The position numbers were made by a program, and so were the translations under genes. DNA of 64,000 nucleotides from Nocardia albiluteola. GTDB taxonomy: Bacteria > Actinomycetota > Actinomycetes > Mycobacteriales > Mycobacteriaceae. The notes beneath the pieces were generated by a model that saw only the letters and a program-made list of their open reading frames with translations, had not been told where the DNA came from and made no database searches. The DNA lies in assembly GCF_018860155.1 (NCBI RefSeq), contig NZ_JAHKNI010000013.1, positions 124,001-188,000 of the forward strand. The letters run 5' to 3'. Numbering within the stretch: the first letter of the stretch is position 1; each line of letters starts with the position of its first letter. Shown here piece by piece: positions 32,573 to 41,182 of the stretch.

Positions 32573-32789
32573 GCCGACCAGGCTACTTTCGCCGGACGAA
32601 AATACGACGTCGTTACCTAAATGACTACCTGAATGCACTAGGCGTGACGGGTAATTGCCGAGATTTGATGTGGCTGAGGGTTGGAAGGTGCAGGGTGTCC
32701 TGTTCGGATGAACTTTTCGGTGTTCGGGGTTAGTTTGCGGGGACATTATCGAAATGGTTGAGCGGTAGAAGCGAAAGGGATACACGATC

Positions 32790-33056
32790 ATGCCAGAGGA
32801 ATATCGGGGATATACGTTCTCCAGCGGCGACGAGGACGGATTGCCGCCGCTCACCCTGGAGGAAATAGACGATGCGCGCCGCCAATTCGACGCATTCATA
32901 GCCACCCGCGAGGCCACGCCCCCCGAGGAAAAGGTGTACATCGGGGAAGGCGACCGATTCGGCGGATGGGACGGCTGGGCAGGCGAGGAAGACGAGGACT
33001 ATCTACGCCGCCGCGAAATGGAACACAAAGGAGAGCTAACCGAAGGGGAGCAATGA
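32790..33056 (+). CDS. Small acidic protein, unknown
   Basis: 88 aa from ATG 32790, with GAAAGGGA upstream. It is very acidic (GEEDEDYLRRREMEHKGELTEGEQ) and starts MPEEYRGYTFSSGDEDG. There is no signal or membrane segment. Its stop overlaps the ATG of the next, broken gene (ATGA at 33053-33056). Size and acidity recall immunity or antitoxin proteins, but nothing in the sequence proves that. Confidence 0.5.
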   Translation: MPEEYRGYTFSSGDEDGLPPLTLEEIDDARRQFDAFIATREATPPEEKVYIGEGDRFGGWDGWAGEEDEDYLRRREMEHKGELTEGEQ

Positions 33057-33717
33057 CAGCCGATTCCACCGATGCCGCACCCGCGACCGAACCCGCGAGG
33101 AAGGGCCGTGCGCGCTGACAGGACACGCTGTATTCCTGGGTGCGGGGTTGGCAGCACCTGCTGGATGCGGCCGCCGTGACGATGATCGACCCGGCGTGGC
33201 TGCACGTCACGCTGGCCGTTCTCGGTCCGTCCGCGACCGCCCCTGCCGATCTGGACGACACTGTCGCGGTCGCGTTGTCGGTTCCCGCGCTGTGGGCGGC
33301 GCGGCCGCAGCTCGGGGAGCTGAAGGTGTTGGGGCCGGGGATGGGACGGACCGGTGTCCGCGCCGAACTGCACGGATCCCGGGCACGGCACGCGGGAATG
33401 GTGGGCTCCTACGCGGCGCAGGCCGCTGTCACCGCCGGCGTGGCCGGTGCGGATGTCACGCGCCCCTACACTCCGCATCTGGGGGTGGCCTACGAGATCG
33501 GAAGTACGGTGCCCCGTGGCGGCGGCTGCCGCCGGTGGACCTGCCCAGCTGCCCGCTGCGGTTGAGGCTGGTGCTGGCCGACATGACCCAGGACCGTGAG
33601 CAGCGCCGCTACGTGTGGACGATCCGCAGGCCACTGCCGGTCGTGCTGTCCAGCATCACCGGGCCCGATCGCGGCGCCATCCTGGCCTGGGAGCAGGCTG
33701 TCACCGATCTCGGCTGA
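33053..33717 (+). pseudogene. Broken 2H-phosphoesterase-like gene (in-frame TGA plus frameshift)
   Basis: From ATG 33053 the frame reads MTADSTDAAPATEPARKGRAR, then TGA (33116-33118). In the same frame it continues QDTLYSWVRGWQHLLDAA...DPAWLHVTLAVLG...RPYTPHLGVAYEIG. After about 33515 sense moves to another frame (WRRLPPVDLPSCPLRLRLVLADMTQDREQRRY...) that ends at 33717. LHVTL and the later PHLGV resemble the two His motifs of 2H phosphoesterases (2'-5' RNA ligase superfamily), though the second is atypical. One nonsense codon and one indel make a pseudogene the simplest reading. Confidence 0.6.
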
Positions 33718-33761
33718 CGCAGCAACGCAGCCGTGCCGGTCTCACCGGATTCGCATGTGCC

Positions 33762-33867
33762 GGCGCACTCCCGGAACGGCACAACGCCGCACGAGGTACT
33801 GCCGCGCCAGCTGACGCTGGCTTGCCCCAGGGATATCCCTGGGGCGCCTGTCCGCACATCGACGGGC
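33762..33867. repeat. Copy B of the ~100-bp direct repeat, with perfect palindrome
   Basis: Same orientation as copy A. It contains CGCCAGCTGACGCTGGCTTG (hairpin) followed by a perfect 22-bp palindrome at 33824-33845 whose arms are GCCCCAGGGAT and ATCCCTGGGGC. The pair of copies brackets the zinc-finger gene, the small acidic gene and the broken 2H gene. It could be a structured RNA, a transposable miniature element or an attachment-like sequence. Confidence 0.75.
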
Positions 33868-33979
33868 TGTCAGCAGTGGTCCGCAGCACATCGATCCCGC
33901 AACGGCGCCGGGTCCGGATCGGCGAGCGGCGGCCGGCGGGGCCCGGACCGCCTCGACGAGGGTCCGGACCGGCCGCGCA

Positions 33980-34624
33980 CTATCCGGCCGCAGCCAGCAC
34001 CGTGTCGGCCAGATCACGGTCCAGGGTGACGCGGACCAGCGCGGCGGCGAATTCGGCATCGTGGCCCGGCGGGCTCAGCCGGTCCAGACTCGCCGGATCG
34101 TCGGGTAGCCCGAGCCGCCTGGCGCCCCGCCTGGCCCGGTCGTCGAAGTGCGGCCGCACCCAGGTCCAGACGTCTTGGATCTCCCGCAGGAAGATGTCCG
34201 CACCGACCGGGCCGATGCCCTTGAACTGCTGCAACAGTTCGGCCAGACGGCCCGGATCGCCGTCGGCCTCCTTCGCCAACCGCCGCAGATCGCCGTGATA
34301 ACGCTCGAGCAGCAACGTCGAGTTTTCGCCCAGACGGGTGGCTGTGGACTCGTCGTAGCGCCTGTAATGACCGCGGCCGAGCGCGTCGACGAGGTCCTGC
34401 CAGTCGGCTTCTGCGACGTGCCGCGGGGTGGTGTATCCGGAAGCGATCAGCTCCCTGACCGCGCGCAGCGCGATCTCCGAGGAAATCCGGATGCTCAGCA
34501 ACTCGGCGAGCATCAGCAATTGGAACAGAGGCGCGGGCTTGTCGGCCGGCTCGATGCCGGCCTGCCGCGCGTAGCTGGTGCCCGCGCGATCGAGCAGCTC
34601 GCGCACGATATCGGTTCGGCTCAT
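33980..34624 (-). CDS. HhH-family endonuclease III-like protein
   Basis: 214 aa from ATG 34624, with AGGCAGGTGCGAG upstream. It is an all-helical protein with a helix-hairpin-helix motif FKGIGPVGADIFLREIQ and upstream helices (LLMLAELLSIRISSEIALRAVREL) as in the endonuclease III/HhH-GPD fold. The typical catalytic Lys and the 4Fe-4S cysteines are not seen, so glycosylase activity is uncertain. It could be a DNA-binding HhH protein only. Confidence 0.65.
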   Translation of the reverse strand: MSRTDIVRELLDRAGTSYARQAGIEPADKPAPLFQLLMLAELLSIRISSEIALRAVRELIASGYTTPRHVAEADWQDLVDALGRGHYRRYDESTATRLGENSTLLLERYHGDLRRLAKEADGDPGRLAELLQQFKGIGPVGADIFLREIQDVWTWVRPHFDDRARRGARRLGLPDDPASLDRLSPPGHDAEFAAALVRVTLDRDLADTVLAAAG

Positions 34625-34690
34625 CTCGCACCTGCCTTCCTCTTCGGCCGGCATACCCGGTCTCGGGTCGCTCGTCCGCCGCGCGCGGGA

Positions 34691-35560
34691 TCAGTCGCGC
34701 GGCCGGTTCAACATGGGGAAACGCCCCGAGCCGAGCAGGGCGGCGACGGCATCCCTGCGCGCCTCGGGTGCGGCATAGTCCGGATGTGCGCGAAATATCG
34801 CGGCCGTGTCGTGCAGCCGGACCATCTGCTGTTCGGCTTCCGCCGTGGTGCGGCCACCGGCGGTGACCGGGTGGGTGGCATAGGCCGGGCGGCGCGGATC
34901 GATGCGGCCGAGCTCGACGGCGCGCTCGACGCGGCGGGCACAGCGACACGGGGCCTTCGGGTCGACCAGGCCGCAGGCGGAGTTCACGAAGTTGCCGAGG
35001 CGTTTGCGGGCCCGTTCCAGACGCTTGCGATGCGCGGCCGGGGTGGTGTCGGTGATCCAGGCCGCCTCGTCCGAGCCGAGCTCGAAGACGTCGTGCAGCA
35101 CAAAGGCGACGCGCTCGTCCCGGCTCAGGCACTGCAGCATGCCCTGGCTGCAGTTGAGCCTGACCTCGCGGGTGAGCACGGTCGCCTCGGGTCCCCGGTA
35201 GTCGTCGGCGGCCAGCCCGTTGCGCAGATCCGCGGCGAAGTCGTCGAGCGAGAGCTGCGCGGCCTCCTGGGGGCTGCGGCGGCGCAGGTTCAGCAGGTAG
35301 TTCACCCCGATGCGGTAGGCCCAGGTCGACAGCCTGGCCTCACCGCGCCAAGTGCCGAGCCGCTCCAGCACGCGCAACAGGATCTCCTGGGTGGCATCCT
35401 CGGCGTCCGGCGGACGGCCGGTCATGCGCAGCGCCAGCCGGTACAGCGGATCCTGCAGCAGACGAGCCACTTCCGTCACCGCCGCACGCTCGCCCGCCAC
35501 GGCCCGCGCCACCAGTTCGGCCTCCCCCGACTCCGGGTCGGCCACCGATTCGATATCCAC
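34691..35560 (-). CDS. ECF-type RNA polymerase sigma factor
   Basis: 289 aa from GTG 35560. Region 2 shows DPLYRLALRMTGRPPDAEDATQEILLRVLERLGTWRGEARLSTWAYRIGVNYLLNL. Region 4 shows LSRDERVAFVLHDVFELGSDEAAWITDTTPAAHRKRLERARKRL. An unusual C-terminal extension of about 90 residues carries a Cys cluster (SACGLVDPKAPCRCARR), which could bind metal or sense redox. No anti-sigma factor gene is adjacent, so control may lie in this extension. Confidence 0.88.
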   Translation of the reverse strand: MDIESVADPESGEAELVARAVAGERAAVTEVARLLQDPLYRLALRMTGRPPDAEDATQEILLRVLERLGTWRGEARLSTWAYRIGVNYLLNLRRRSPQEAAQLSLDDFAADLRNGLAADDYRGPEATVLTREVRLNCSQGMLQCLSRDERVAFVLHDVFELGSDEAAWITDTTPAAHRKRLERARKRLGNFVNSACGLVDPKAPCRCARRVERAVELGRIDPRRPAYATHPVTAGGRTTAEAEQQMVRLHDTAAIFRAHPDYAAPEARRDAVAALLGSGRFPMLNRPRD

Positions 35561-35667
35561 TCCACCATCGTTCGGCGGATCGGCACACCTGGCAAGTGAG
35601 CGTCACCGCCGACGGCGGCCCCGAACACCCGGGCCGCCGCGCTCGCGGTGCGTGCCGACCGCCCGGC

Positions 35668-36555
35668 TCAGTGCGACACGACCTTTTTCGCCGAGGCGGA
35701 TTCGAGCAGCCGGTGCCTGTGCAGCCAGTCCGCCACGGCCGCACCGATGGCATCGGGCTGGTCCTCCGGGGCATGATGCCCGGCCGCGCCGACCGAAACC
35801 GATTCGGCCGCAGCGAATGTGGCCACCGCCCATGCGATCACCTCCGGCGCACCCAGACCCACGCCGTTCTCCACACCCATGACCAATTTGGGAATCTCGG
35901 GCGTAGCCGCCATGACACTGCCGTAGTTCTCGACAATGGCCACGACGTCGGGCATCTCGCCATGAATCGGGAACTCCCGCGGCCACGCCAGCAGCGGCCG
36001 GCGGGTTTCCGGGGTCGGGTAGGGCGCGCGATACACATCCAGATCCGCCGAGGTGAGGCTCTTGGCGCCGAAGGGCAGGTTGAATTCGATGAACGAGTTC
36101 TCCTGCAGCACCTTTCGCTCCCCTTCGAGCGTCTTGTAGCTGCGGAACAGCTCCGCGCCCTGGGGCGGAAGGTCCGACCAGCTCAGCGGCCGCAGGAACG
36201 TCTCGATCACCGCGATGCCGCGTACCCGCCCGGGATGCCTTGCCGCCCAATCCATCCCGAGCGCGCCGCCCCAGTCGTGCCCGACGATGACGACCTCGTC
36301 CAGGCCCAGGGCGTCGAACCAGGCATCCAGGTACCGCGCGTGATCGGTGAAGCGATAGGCGATGTCCGGCTTACCCGAATTACCCATTCCGATCAGATCG
36401 GGCGCCAGCGCCCGGGTCTCGCCGCTGACGTGCGGGATGACGTTGCGCCACAGGTACGACGAGGTCGGGTTGCCGTGCAGGAAAACCACCGGGACGGCGC
36501 CGGTGCCGATATCGGTGTAGTTGATGTAGGAGTCGAGCAGATCGATGGCTGGCAT
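35668..36555 (-). CDS. Haloalkane dehalogenase-like alpha/beta hydrolase
   Basis: 295 aa from ATG 36555 behind GGAAGGA. The HGNPTSSYLWRN oxyanion/halide motif contains Asn29, and the nucleophile elbow is GHDWGGALG with Asp94 and halide-binding Trp95. A late His lies in GAAGHHAPEDQP, and a candidate acid in VIETFLRP. An Asp nucleophile followed by Trp is characteristic of haloalkane dehalogenases. Substrate range cannot be read from sequence. It diverges from the alcohol dehydrogenase gene at 36763. Confidence 0.85.
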   Translation of the reverse strand: MPAIDLLDSYINYTDIGTGAVPVVFLHGNPTSSYLWRNVIPHVSGETRALAPDLIGMGNSGKPDIAYRFTDHARYLDAWFDALGLDEVVIVGHDWGGALGMDWAARHPGRVRGIAVIETFLRPLSWSDLPPQGAELFRSYKTLEGERKVLQENSFIEFNLPFGAKSLTSADLDVYRAPYPTPETRRPLLAWPREFPIHGEMPDVVAIVENYGSVMAATPEIPKLVMGVENGVGLGAPEVIAWAVATFAAAESVSVGAAGHHAPEDQPDAIGAAVADWLHRHRLLESASAKKVVSH

Positions 36556-36762
36556 CGCGGAAGTCCTTCCGGTTGACGTGCTTACATCCGGTTGGACACA
36601 GGATTCAGCGGGCCCGTGACGCCCGATTTATGTGAGGTGCATCACAGCTACGACAGTCGCCCGCTTCGCCCGACCCAGCGCGCCGGAACGGGCGGCCGGA
36701 GGGCTCCGGCCAGTCCCGCGAACCGGGCATCCGGGCCGGACAGGCGGGGTACGGTTCGCAGT

Positions 36763-37923
36763 ATGAAGGCGGTGGTCTGTTCGAACAGCAAGCTGGAGGT
36801 CGCCGACATCCCGACGCCGGAGCCCGGCCCGGGGCAGGTGCTCATCACCGTGGAGCGATGCGGGATCTGCGGGTCCGACCTGCACGCGCGGGTGCACTGC
36901 GACGAGCTCGCCGACCTCGCGGCCGCGACCGGGTATGACGAATTCATGCGCTCGGATCAGCGCGTGGTGCTGGGCCACGAGTTCTGCGGCGAGATCGCCG
37001 ATTACGGGCCCGGCTGCCATCGACGCTGGCCGCGCGGCACCCGGGTGGTCGCGCTGCCGATCCTGCGGCATGGCAAAAAACCGCAGCTGACCGGCCTCTC
37101 GGCGGCCGCGCCCGGCGGGTACGCCGAACAGGTGATCGCCCAGGAATCGATGACCTTCGCGGTACCGAACGGCCTGTCGGCCGACCATGCCGCCCTCACC
37201 GAGCCCATGGCCGGGGCCTGGCACGCGGTGCGCAAGGGCCGGGTCGGTAAGAAGCAGGTCGCGTTCGTGATCGGCTGCGGGCCGATCGGCCTGGCGGTGA
37301 TCGCGATGCTGAAGGCCGCGGGCGTGAAAACCGTTGTTGCCAGCGACTTCTCGCCTCGACGCCGGGAGTTGGCCGCCCGCTGCGGTGCGGATGCCGTCGT
37401 CGATCCCGCGATCGAGGCGCCCTGGAGGGCCGGGCCGCGCGGGGGCCGCACCCAGGGGGTCACCGACATCCTGAATCTCGGCTTCGACGCGATGGACCGC
37501 CTGCGGCGCATCCCGAATCTGCCGTGGTGGTACCTGTTCCGGCTGATGCACACCCTCGACCGGGGCCCGGCCGGTCCGGTGGTCTTCGAATGCGTCGGCG
37601 TGCCCGGCATCATCGACCAGATCATCACCGCCGCCCCGCCGCGGTCCCGGATCGTCGTGGTGGGCGTGTGCATGCAGCCCGACGAGTTCCACCCCGCGAT
37701 GGCGATCAACAAGGAGATCGAACTGCGCTTCGCGTTCGGATACGACCCGGGCGAATTCCGCGACACCCTGCACATGATCGCCGAGGGCAGGGTCGATCCG
37801 GCCCCGTTGATCACCGGCACGGTCGGGCTGCGCGGCGTCGAGGCCGCGTTCACCGCCCTGGCCCACCCCGACCTGCACGCCAAGATCCTGATCGACCCGG
37901 TCGCCGCGGCACTCACGCCCTGA
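36763..37923 (+). CDS. Zinc-dependent alcohol dehydrogenase (MDR family)
   Basis: 386 aa from ATG 36763. Catalytic-zinc ligands are seen in ERCGICGSDLH and VLGHEFCGE, and the NAD-binding motif is VIGCGPIGLAVIAM. The usual structural-zinc four-Cys loop is absent. The closing segment is FTALAHPDLHAKILIDP. Although it lies next to a dehalogenase whose product would be an alcohol, the two are on opposite strands, so a shared pathway is only a suggestion. Confidence 0.88.
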   Translation: MKAVVCSNSKLEVADIPTPEPGPGQVLITVERCGICGSDLHARVHCDELADLAAATGYDEFMRSDQRVVLGHEFCGEIADYGPGCHRRWPRGTRVVALPILRHGKKPQLTGLSAAAPGGYAEQVIAQESMTFAVPNGLSADHAALTEPMAGAWHAVRKGRVGKKQVAFVIGCGPIGLAVIAMLKAAGVKTVVASDFSPRRRELAARCGADAVVDPAIEAPWRAGPRGGRTQGVTDILNLGFDAMDRLRRIPNLPWWYLFRLMHTLDRGPAGPVVFECVGVPGIIDQIITAAPPRSRIVVVGVCMQPDEFHPAMAINKEIELRFAFGYDPGEFRDTLHMIAEGRVDPAPLITGTVGLRGVEAAFTALAHPDLHAKILIDPVAAALTP

Positions 37924-38260
37924 TTTCCGGCTCCACCACCATGGCCACCCTCGCGGTGAGGTCCTGCGACGTCAGCGACCTCATCGCGCGCATTGTTACG
38001 CAAAAGGGCCAGAAGACCGGTAACGACGACTCCCCAGCAACCGACAGGCTCGGTAGGTCAGCACGAACACCGACACAGATCGACCGCGCATTCTCCAACG
38101 ACAGAGGTTCTCGGGATGACTCAGGCTCGCACGCAGGGTTTCGGCGAGGCGAGGGGCTTCGCCGTGTGCACCCCTCCGGCCACCCCGGGTCCGGCGCCCG
38201 GCGTGGCCGCCCATTGCCCGGGCGCCCGTTCCGCTCGTCTCGGCAACTGAGGCGGCAGCT
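37924..38260. other. Leader region of the IniR-like gene, with possible 44-aa ORF
   Basis: A 337-bp gap. From ATG 38116 to 38250 an open frame (MTQARTQGFGEARGFAVCTPP..., ends SARLGN) finishes ten bases before the regulator's GTG, preceded by AGAGG. It could be a leader peptide, but its composition is unremarkable and it may be chance. I see no clear terminator or operator. Confidence 0.3.
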
Positions 38261-41182
38261 GTGGCCGGCACCTTTCCCGTCGCGGTCGAATCACTGGCCG
38301 GAGCGCGAGACATCCTGCGCGAGCTGGAATCCGAGACCACGGATCCGCTCGTATACCTGATCCGGGGCCGCTCCGGCACCGGCAAGTCCACCCTCCTCGG
38401 CGCGATCCGCCACCGCCTGCGCGGCCATGGCGTCACCGCCTGCGACACCCTCGCCGAGGCGCTCGCCGCATCGGACGTCGATCCGGCCGATCGCAGGCCC
38501 GGAGCGCGGCCCACGCTGATCCTCGACGACGCCCACACGCTGTCGCGAATCGAACTGGAAAGACTGTGCGCGGCAGTCGGATCCGCCCGCTGCACCATGG
38601 TGATCGCGATCCGGCCCGGCCCGCACGACCCCGCGTTGCGCGCGCTCGCCGACGCGGTGTCCCGGCGCGGCCGGGTGATCGACCTGCGCGCGCTGGGTGT
38701 GGCGGACATCGCGCCGTTCGCCCGGGAATTGGGCATGACGGTGCCCCGCGCGGTCGCGCAGCACGTGCACCGGCAGACCGGCGGAATCCACGGCGGCGTC
38801 GTCGCCGCGCTGTCCGCGGCCTGCGCCACCCGGCTGGATGCGGGTGTGGACGCGGTCGACGAGGCGGTCGCGGCCTGGGCGCGCTCGATGCTCGACAACG
38901 CGGACCCGAACCTGCTGGAGGTCTTCGTCGTCGCCACCACCGGCGCGGGGCTGGATCCGGGCGAGTTCACCGAGGTGCTGGGGACGAGCCCGAGCGCCGC
39001 CCGGGATCTCATCGATCGGGCCCGCGCGACCGCGCTGGTGACCGACGCCGATCTGCTGCTCGAATCGGCCGAGGCGCCGCTGCGCACCCTGGTGGGCGAT
39101 CGCCGCTACCTGGCGGTCCTGCAGCGGCTGCTGCACGCGCGCCTCGCGGCGGGGTTGTTGCGCAATCACACCGCCCTGCTGCTGGCCGAGTCCGGGGTGC
39201 GCGATCCGCGGCTGGCCGAGTTCCTGTGCGTGGCCGCGGCCGCGGACCGGGCGGGCGAGGACGCGGTGCGGTACTACACCGCGGCGGTGCGCAGCGGCGC
39301 CGATCAGCGCCCCATCGCGCTGCGCTGGGCCGAGGCGGCCGCCCGCGGCGGCGACGGCGACACCGCGCTGCGACTGGCCGAACCGCTGCTCACGGACGCT
39401 ACGCCCCCCGCCGAACTCGCTGCGGCCGTGCGGATCTGCGCCGTGGTGTGGACCCAGCGCGGTCTGGTCGATCGCGCCGCGCAGCTGTATTCCTGGCTGG
39501 GCGCCGAGCGGATCGGGCCGGACTGGGCGATCGGTGCGACCGTGCTGTACCTGGCGGGCCGCGCCCGCGAGGCGCAGGCGCTGTCGGCGTCGGCGGCCCT
39601 GTGGCCGCCGACCGAGGCCACGACCCGCGTCTCGCTCATCGCCGCGGCCCTGGCCCAATCCCTCGGCGCCGCAACGCCGTTGCCACTCGACGACCGGGCG
39701 ACCGGCGCTCACCTCGCCACCGCGGGCAACACCGCGCCGGACGACCGCCACGCGCCCGCCCCCGTCGCCACACCAGACAGCGGATACGCGCCCGCCTATC
39801 GCCCCGCACCGGCCCGAGGCGCGGCGACCGCCGACGGCCTGGCCCCGCGCCCCGCAGGCGCGGCCACCAATGGTGCCGCCCCGGCCGAAGAGAGCACGGC
39901 CATCCGGACCGCGCCGATCGACGGGCCCGCCGCACCCCGAACCTCGCGCGATGCTGCGGTTGCCGCCGCATCGACGTTGATTCAGGCGGGCCGCGTGGGC
40001 GGTGTCCCCGTCTCCGACCGCCTCCTGCCCTGCGCCGGAACCGCGATCGCCACCCTGCTGTGCCTGAGCATGGGCGAGCCGGGCCGTGCCGCCGATGCGC
40101 TGCGGCACGCCGGTGCGTCGAATGGCGTTGCGTCCCAGCACCGGCCGGACACCCCACGGGTCAACGGCGGTACGTCCCCCGCGTGGTCTCGCACGCTGCC
40201 CCCGGCAGGCCTGCCGGACGTCACGCGAGCATCCGCCCCCCGGACGGTGCTGGCGGCCTGGACCGCCCTGTACGGCGGCGACGAGCACTCCGCCGCGACA
40301 CTGCTGGCACCCCTGGACATCGATGCGCTCGCGCCGCGGGACCGGTTCCTCGGGCACGGCCTGCAGGTCGCGCTGGCGCGCCGCGGTGACGACCCGGCCG
40401 CGCTCGCCCAGGCCTGGCGGGCCGCCTGCCCGATGTTCGACGTCGTCGGCGCGGATCTGCTGGCACTGCTGCCGATCGGCGAACTGTGGCTGGCCGGCAT
40501 CCGGCTGCGCGACGAGGGCCGCATCGCCGCGCTGGTGAATGCCGCGCGGGATGTGCTGCACCGCTTGGGAAATCCGCCCGCCTGGGCCAATACCTTCCAC
40601 TGGTACGCGATTCAGGCCGCGATCACCCGGTCCCGTCCCGCGGAGGTGCTGCTCCCCGCGCGGCTGCTGGCCGCGTCCGCCGCGACCGGCGATCCGCACG
40701 CCGCGATCCTGGCCGAGGCGGGTCACACCTGGATGCTGATACTTCGCGGTCAGGTCGCCCGGCCCCGGGTCGAGGCCGCGGTGCGGCGGCTGGCCGAGAT
40801 CGGACCGAGCTGGGATGCGGCGCGCCTGGCGGCCGACGCCGCCCTGGCCACCGAGGATCCAGCGGCCGCGGGCGCACTGCTGACGCTGGCGCGCACCGTG
40901 CGGTCGCAATCCGGTCCGCCGCAACGCCCGCAAGCCCCGTCCGCGGCCCCCGCCGAGACCGCGCCGGCCGCACCCGGCCCGGCCCTGAGCGAACGCGAGC
41001 GGGAGGTCGCCGAACTGGTGCTGCTCGGGCTGACATACCGGGAGATCGGCGCCAGGCTGTACATATCCGCCAAGACGGTGGAGCATCATGTCGCGCGGAT
41101 CCGGCGTCGGATCGGAGCCGGGTCACGGTCGGAGCTATTGTCTATGCTTCGCGCCATGGGGCACGGCTCGCTGCTGGTGTGA
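38261..41182 (+). CDS. Large LuxR-family ATPase regulator, IniR-like
   Basis: 973 aa from GTG 38261. An N-terminal P-loop (IRGRSGTGKSTLLGA), Walker B (PTLILDDAHTL) and helical repeat body lead to a low-complexity Ala/Pro linker (about 470-570). The C-terminal LuxR helix-turn-helix is LSEREREVAELVLLGLTYREIGARLYISAKTVEHHV. In M. tuberculosis, Rv0339c (IniR), a cell-wall-stress activator of iniBAC, has this layout and sits next to the EtfD gene; here the EtfD homologue is 7.5 kb away. No iniBAC genes are in the window. The stop overlaps the next gene's GTG. Confidence 0.8.
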   Translation: MAGTFPVAVESLAGARDILRELESETTDPLVYLIRGRSGTGKSTLLGAIRHRLRGHGVTACDTLAEALAASDVDPADRRPGARPTLILDDAHTLSRIELERLCAAVGSARCTMVIAIRPGPHDPALRALADAVSRRGRVIDLRALGVADIAPFARELGMTVPRAVAQHVHRQTGGIHGGVVAALSAACATRLDAGVDAVDEAVAAWARSMLDNADPNLLEVFVVATTGAGLDPGEFTEVLGTSPSAARDLIDRARATALVTDADLLLESAEAPLRTLVGDRRYLAVLQRLLHARLAAGLLRNHTALLLAESGVRDPRLAEFLCVAAAADRAGEDAVRYYTAAVRSGADQRPIALRWAEAAARGGDGDTALRLAEPLLTDATPPAELAAAVRICAVVWTQRGLVDRAAQLYSWLGAERIGPDWAIGATVLYLAGRAREAQALSASAALWPPTEATTRVSLIAAALAQSLGAATPLPLDDRATGAHLATAGNTAPDDRHAPAPVATPDSGYAPAYRPAPARGAATADGLAPRPAGAATNGAAPAEESTAIRTAPIDGPAAPRTSRDAAVAAASTLIQAGRVGGVPVSDRLLPCAGTAIATLLCLSMGEPGRAADALRHAGASNGVASQHRPDTPRVNGGTSPAWSRTLPPAGLPDVTRASAPRTVLAAWTALYGGDEHSAATLLAPLDIDALAPRDRFLGHGLQVALARRGDDPAALAQAWRAACPMFDVVGADLLALLPIGELWLAGIRLRDEGRIAALVNAARDVLHRLGNPPAWANTFHWYAIQAAITRSRPAEVLLPARLLAASAATGDPHAAILAEAGHTWMLILRGQVARPRVEAAVRRLAEIGPSWDAARLAADAALATEDPAAAGALLTLARTVRSQSGPPQRPQAPSAAPAETAPAAPGPALSEREREVAELVLLGLTYREIGARLYISAKTVEHHVARIRRRIGAGSRSELLSMLRAMGHGSLLV

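Noticed and set aside
37996-39087. Ser/Arg-rich frame on the minus strand across the IniR-like gene start
   Set aside because: Opposite a clear P-loop ATPase; low-complexity shadow.
38291-41089. Very long open frame opposite the IniR-like gene
   Set aside because: Its composition is typical of antisense GC-rich reading; the plus-strand P-loop and LuxR motifs are decisive.
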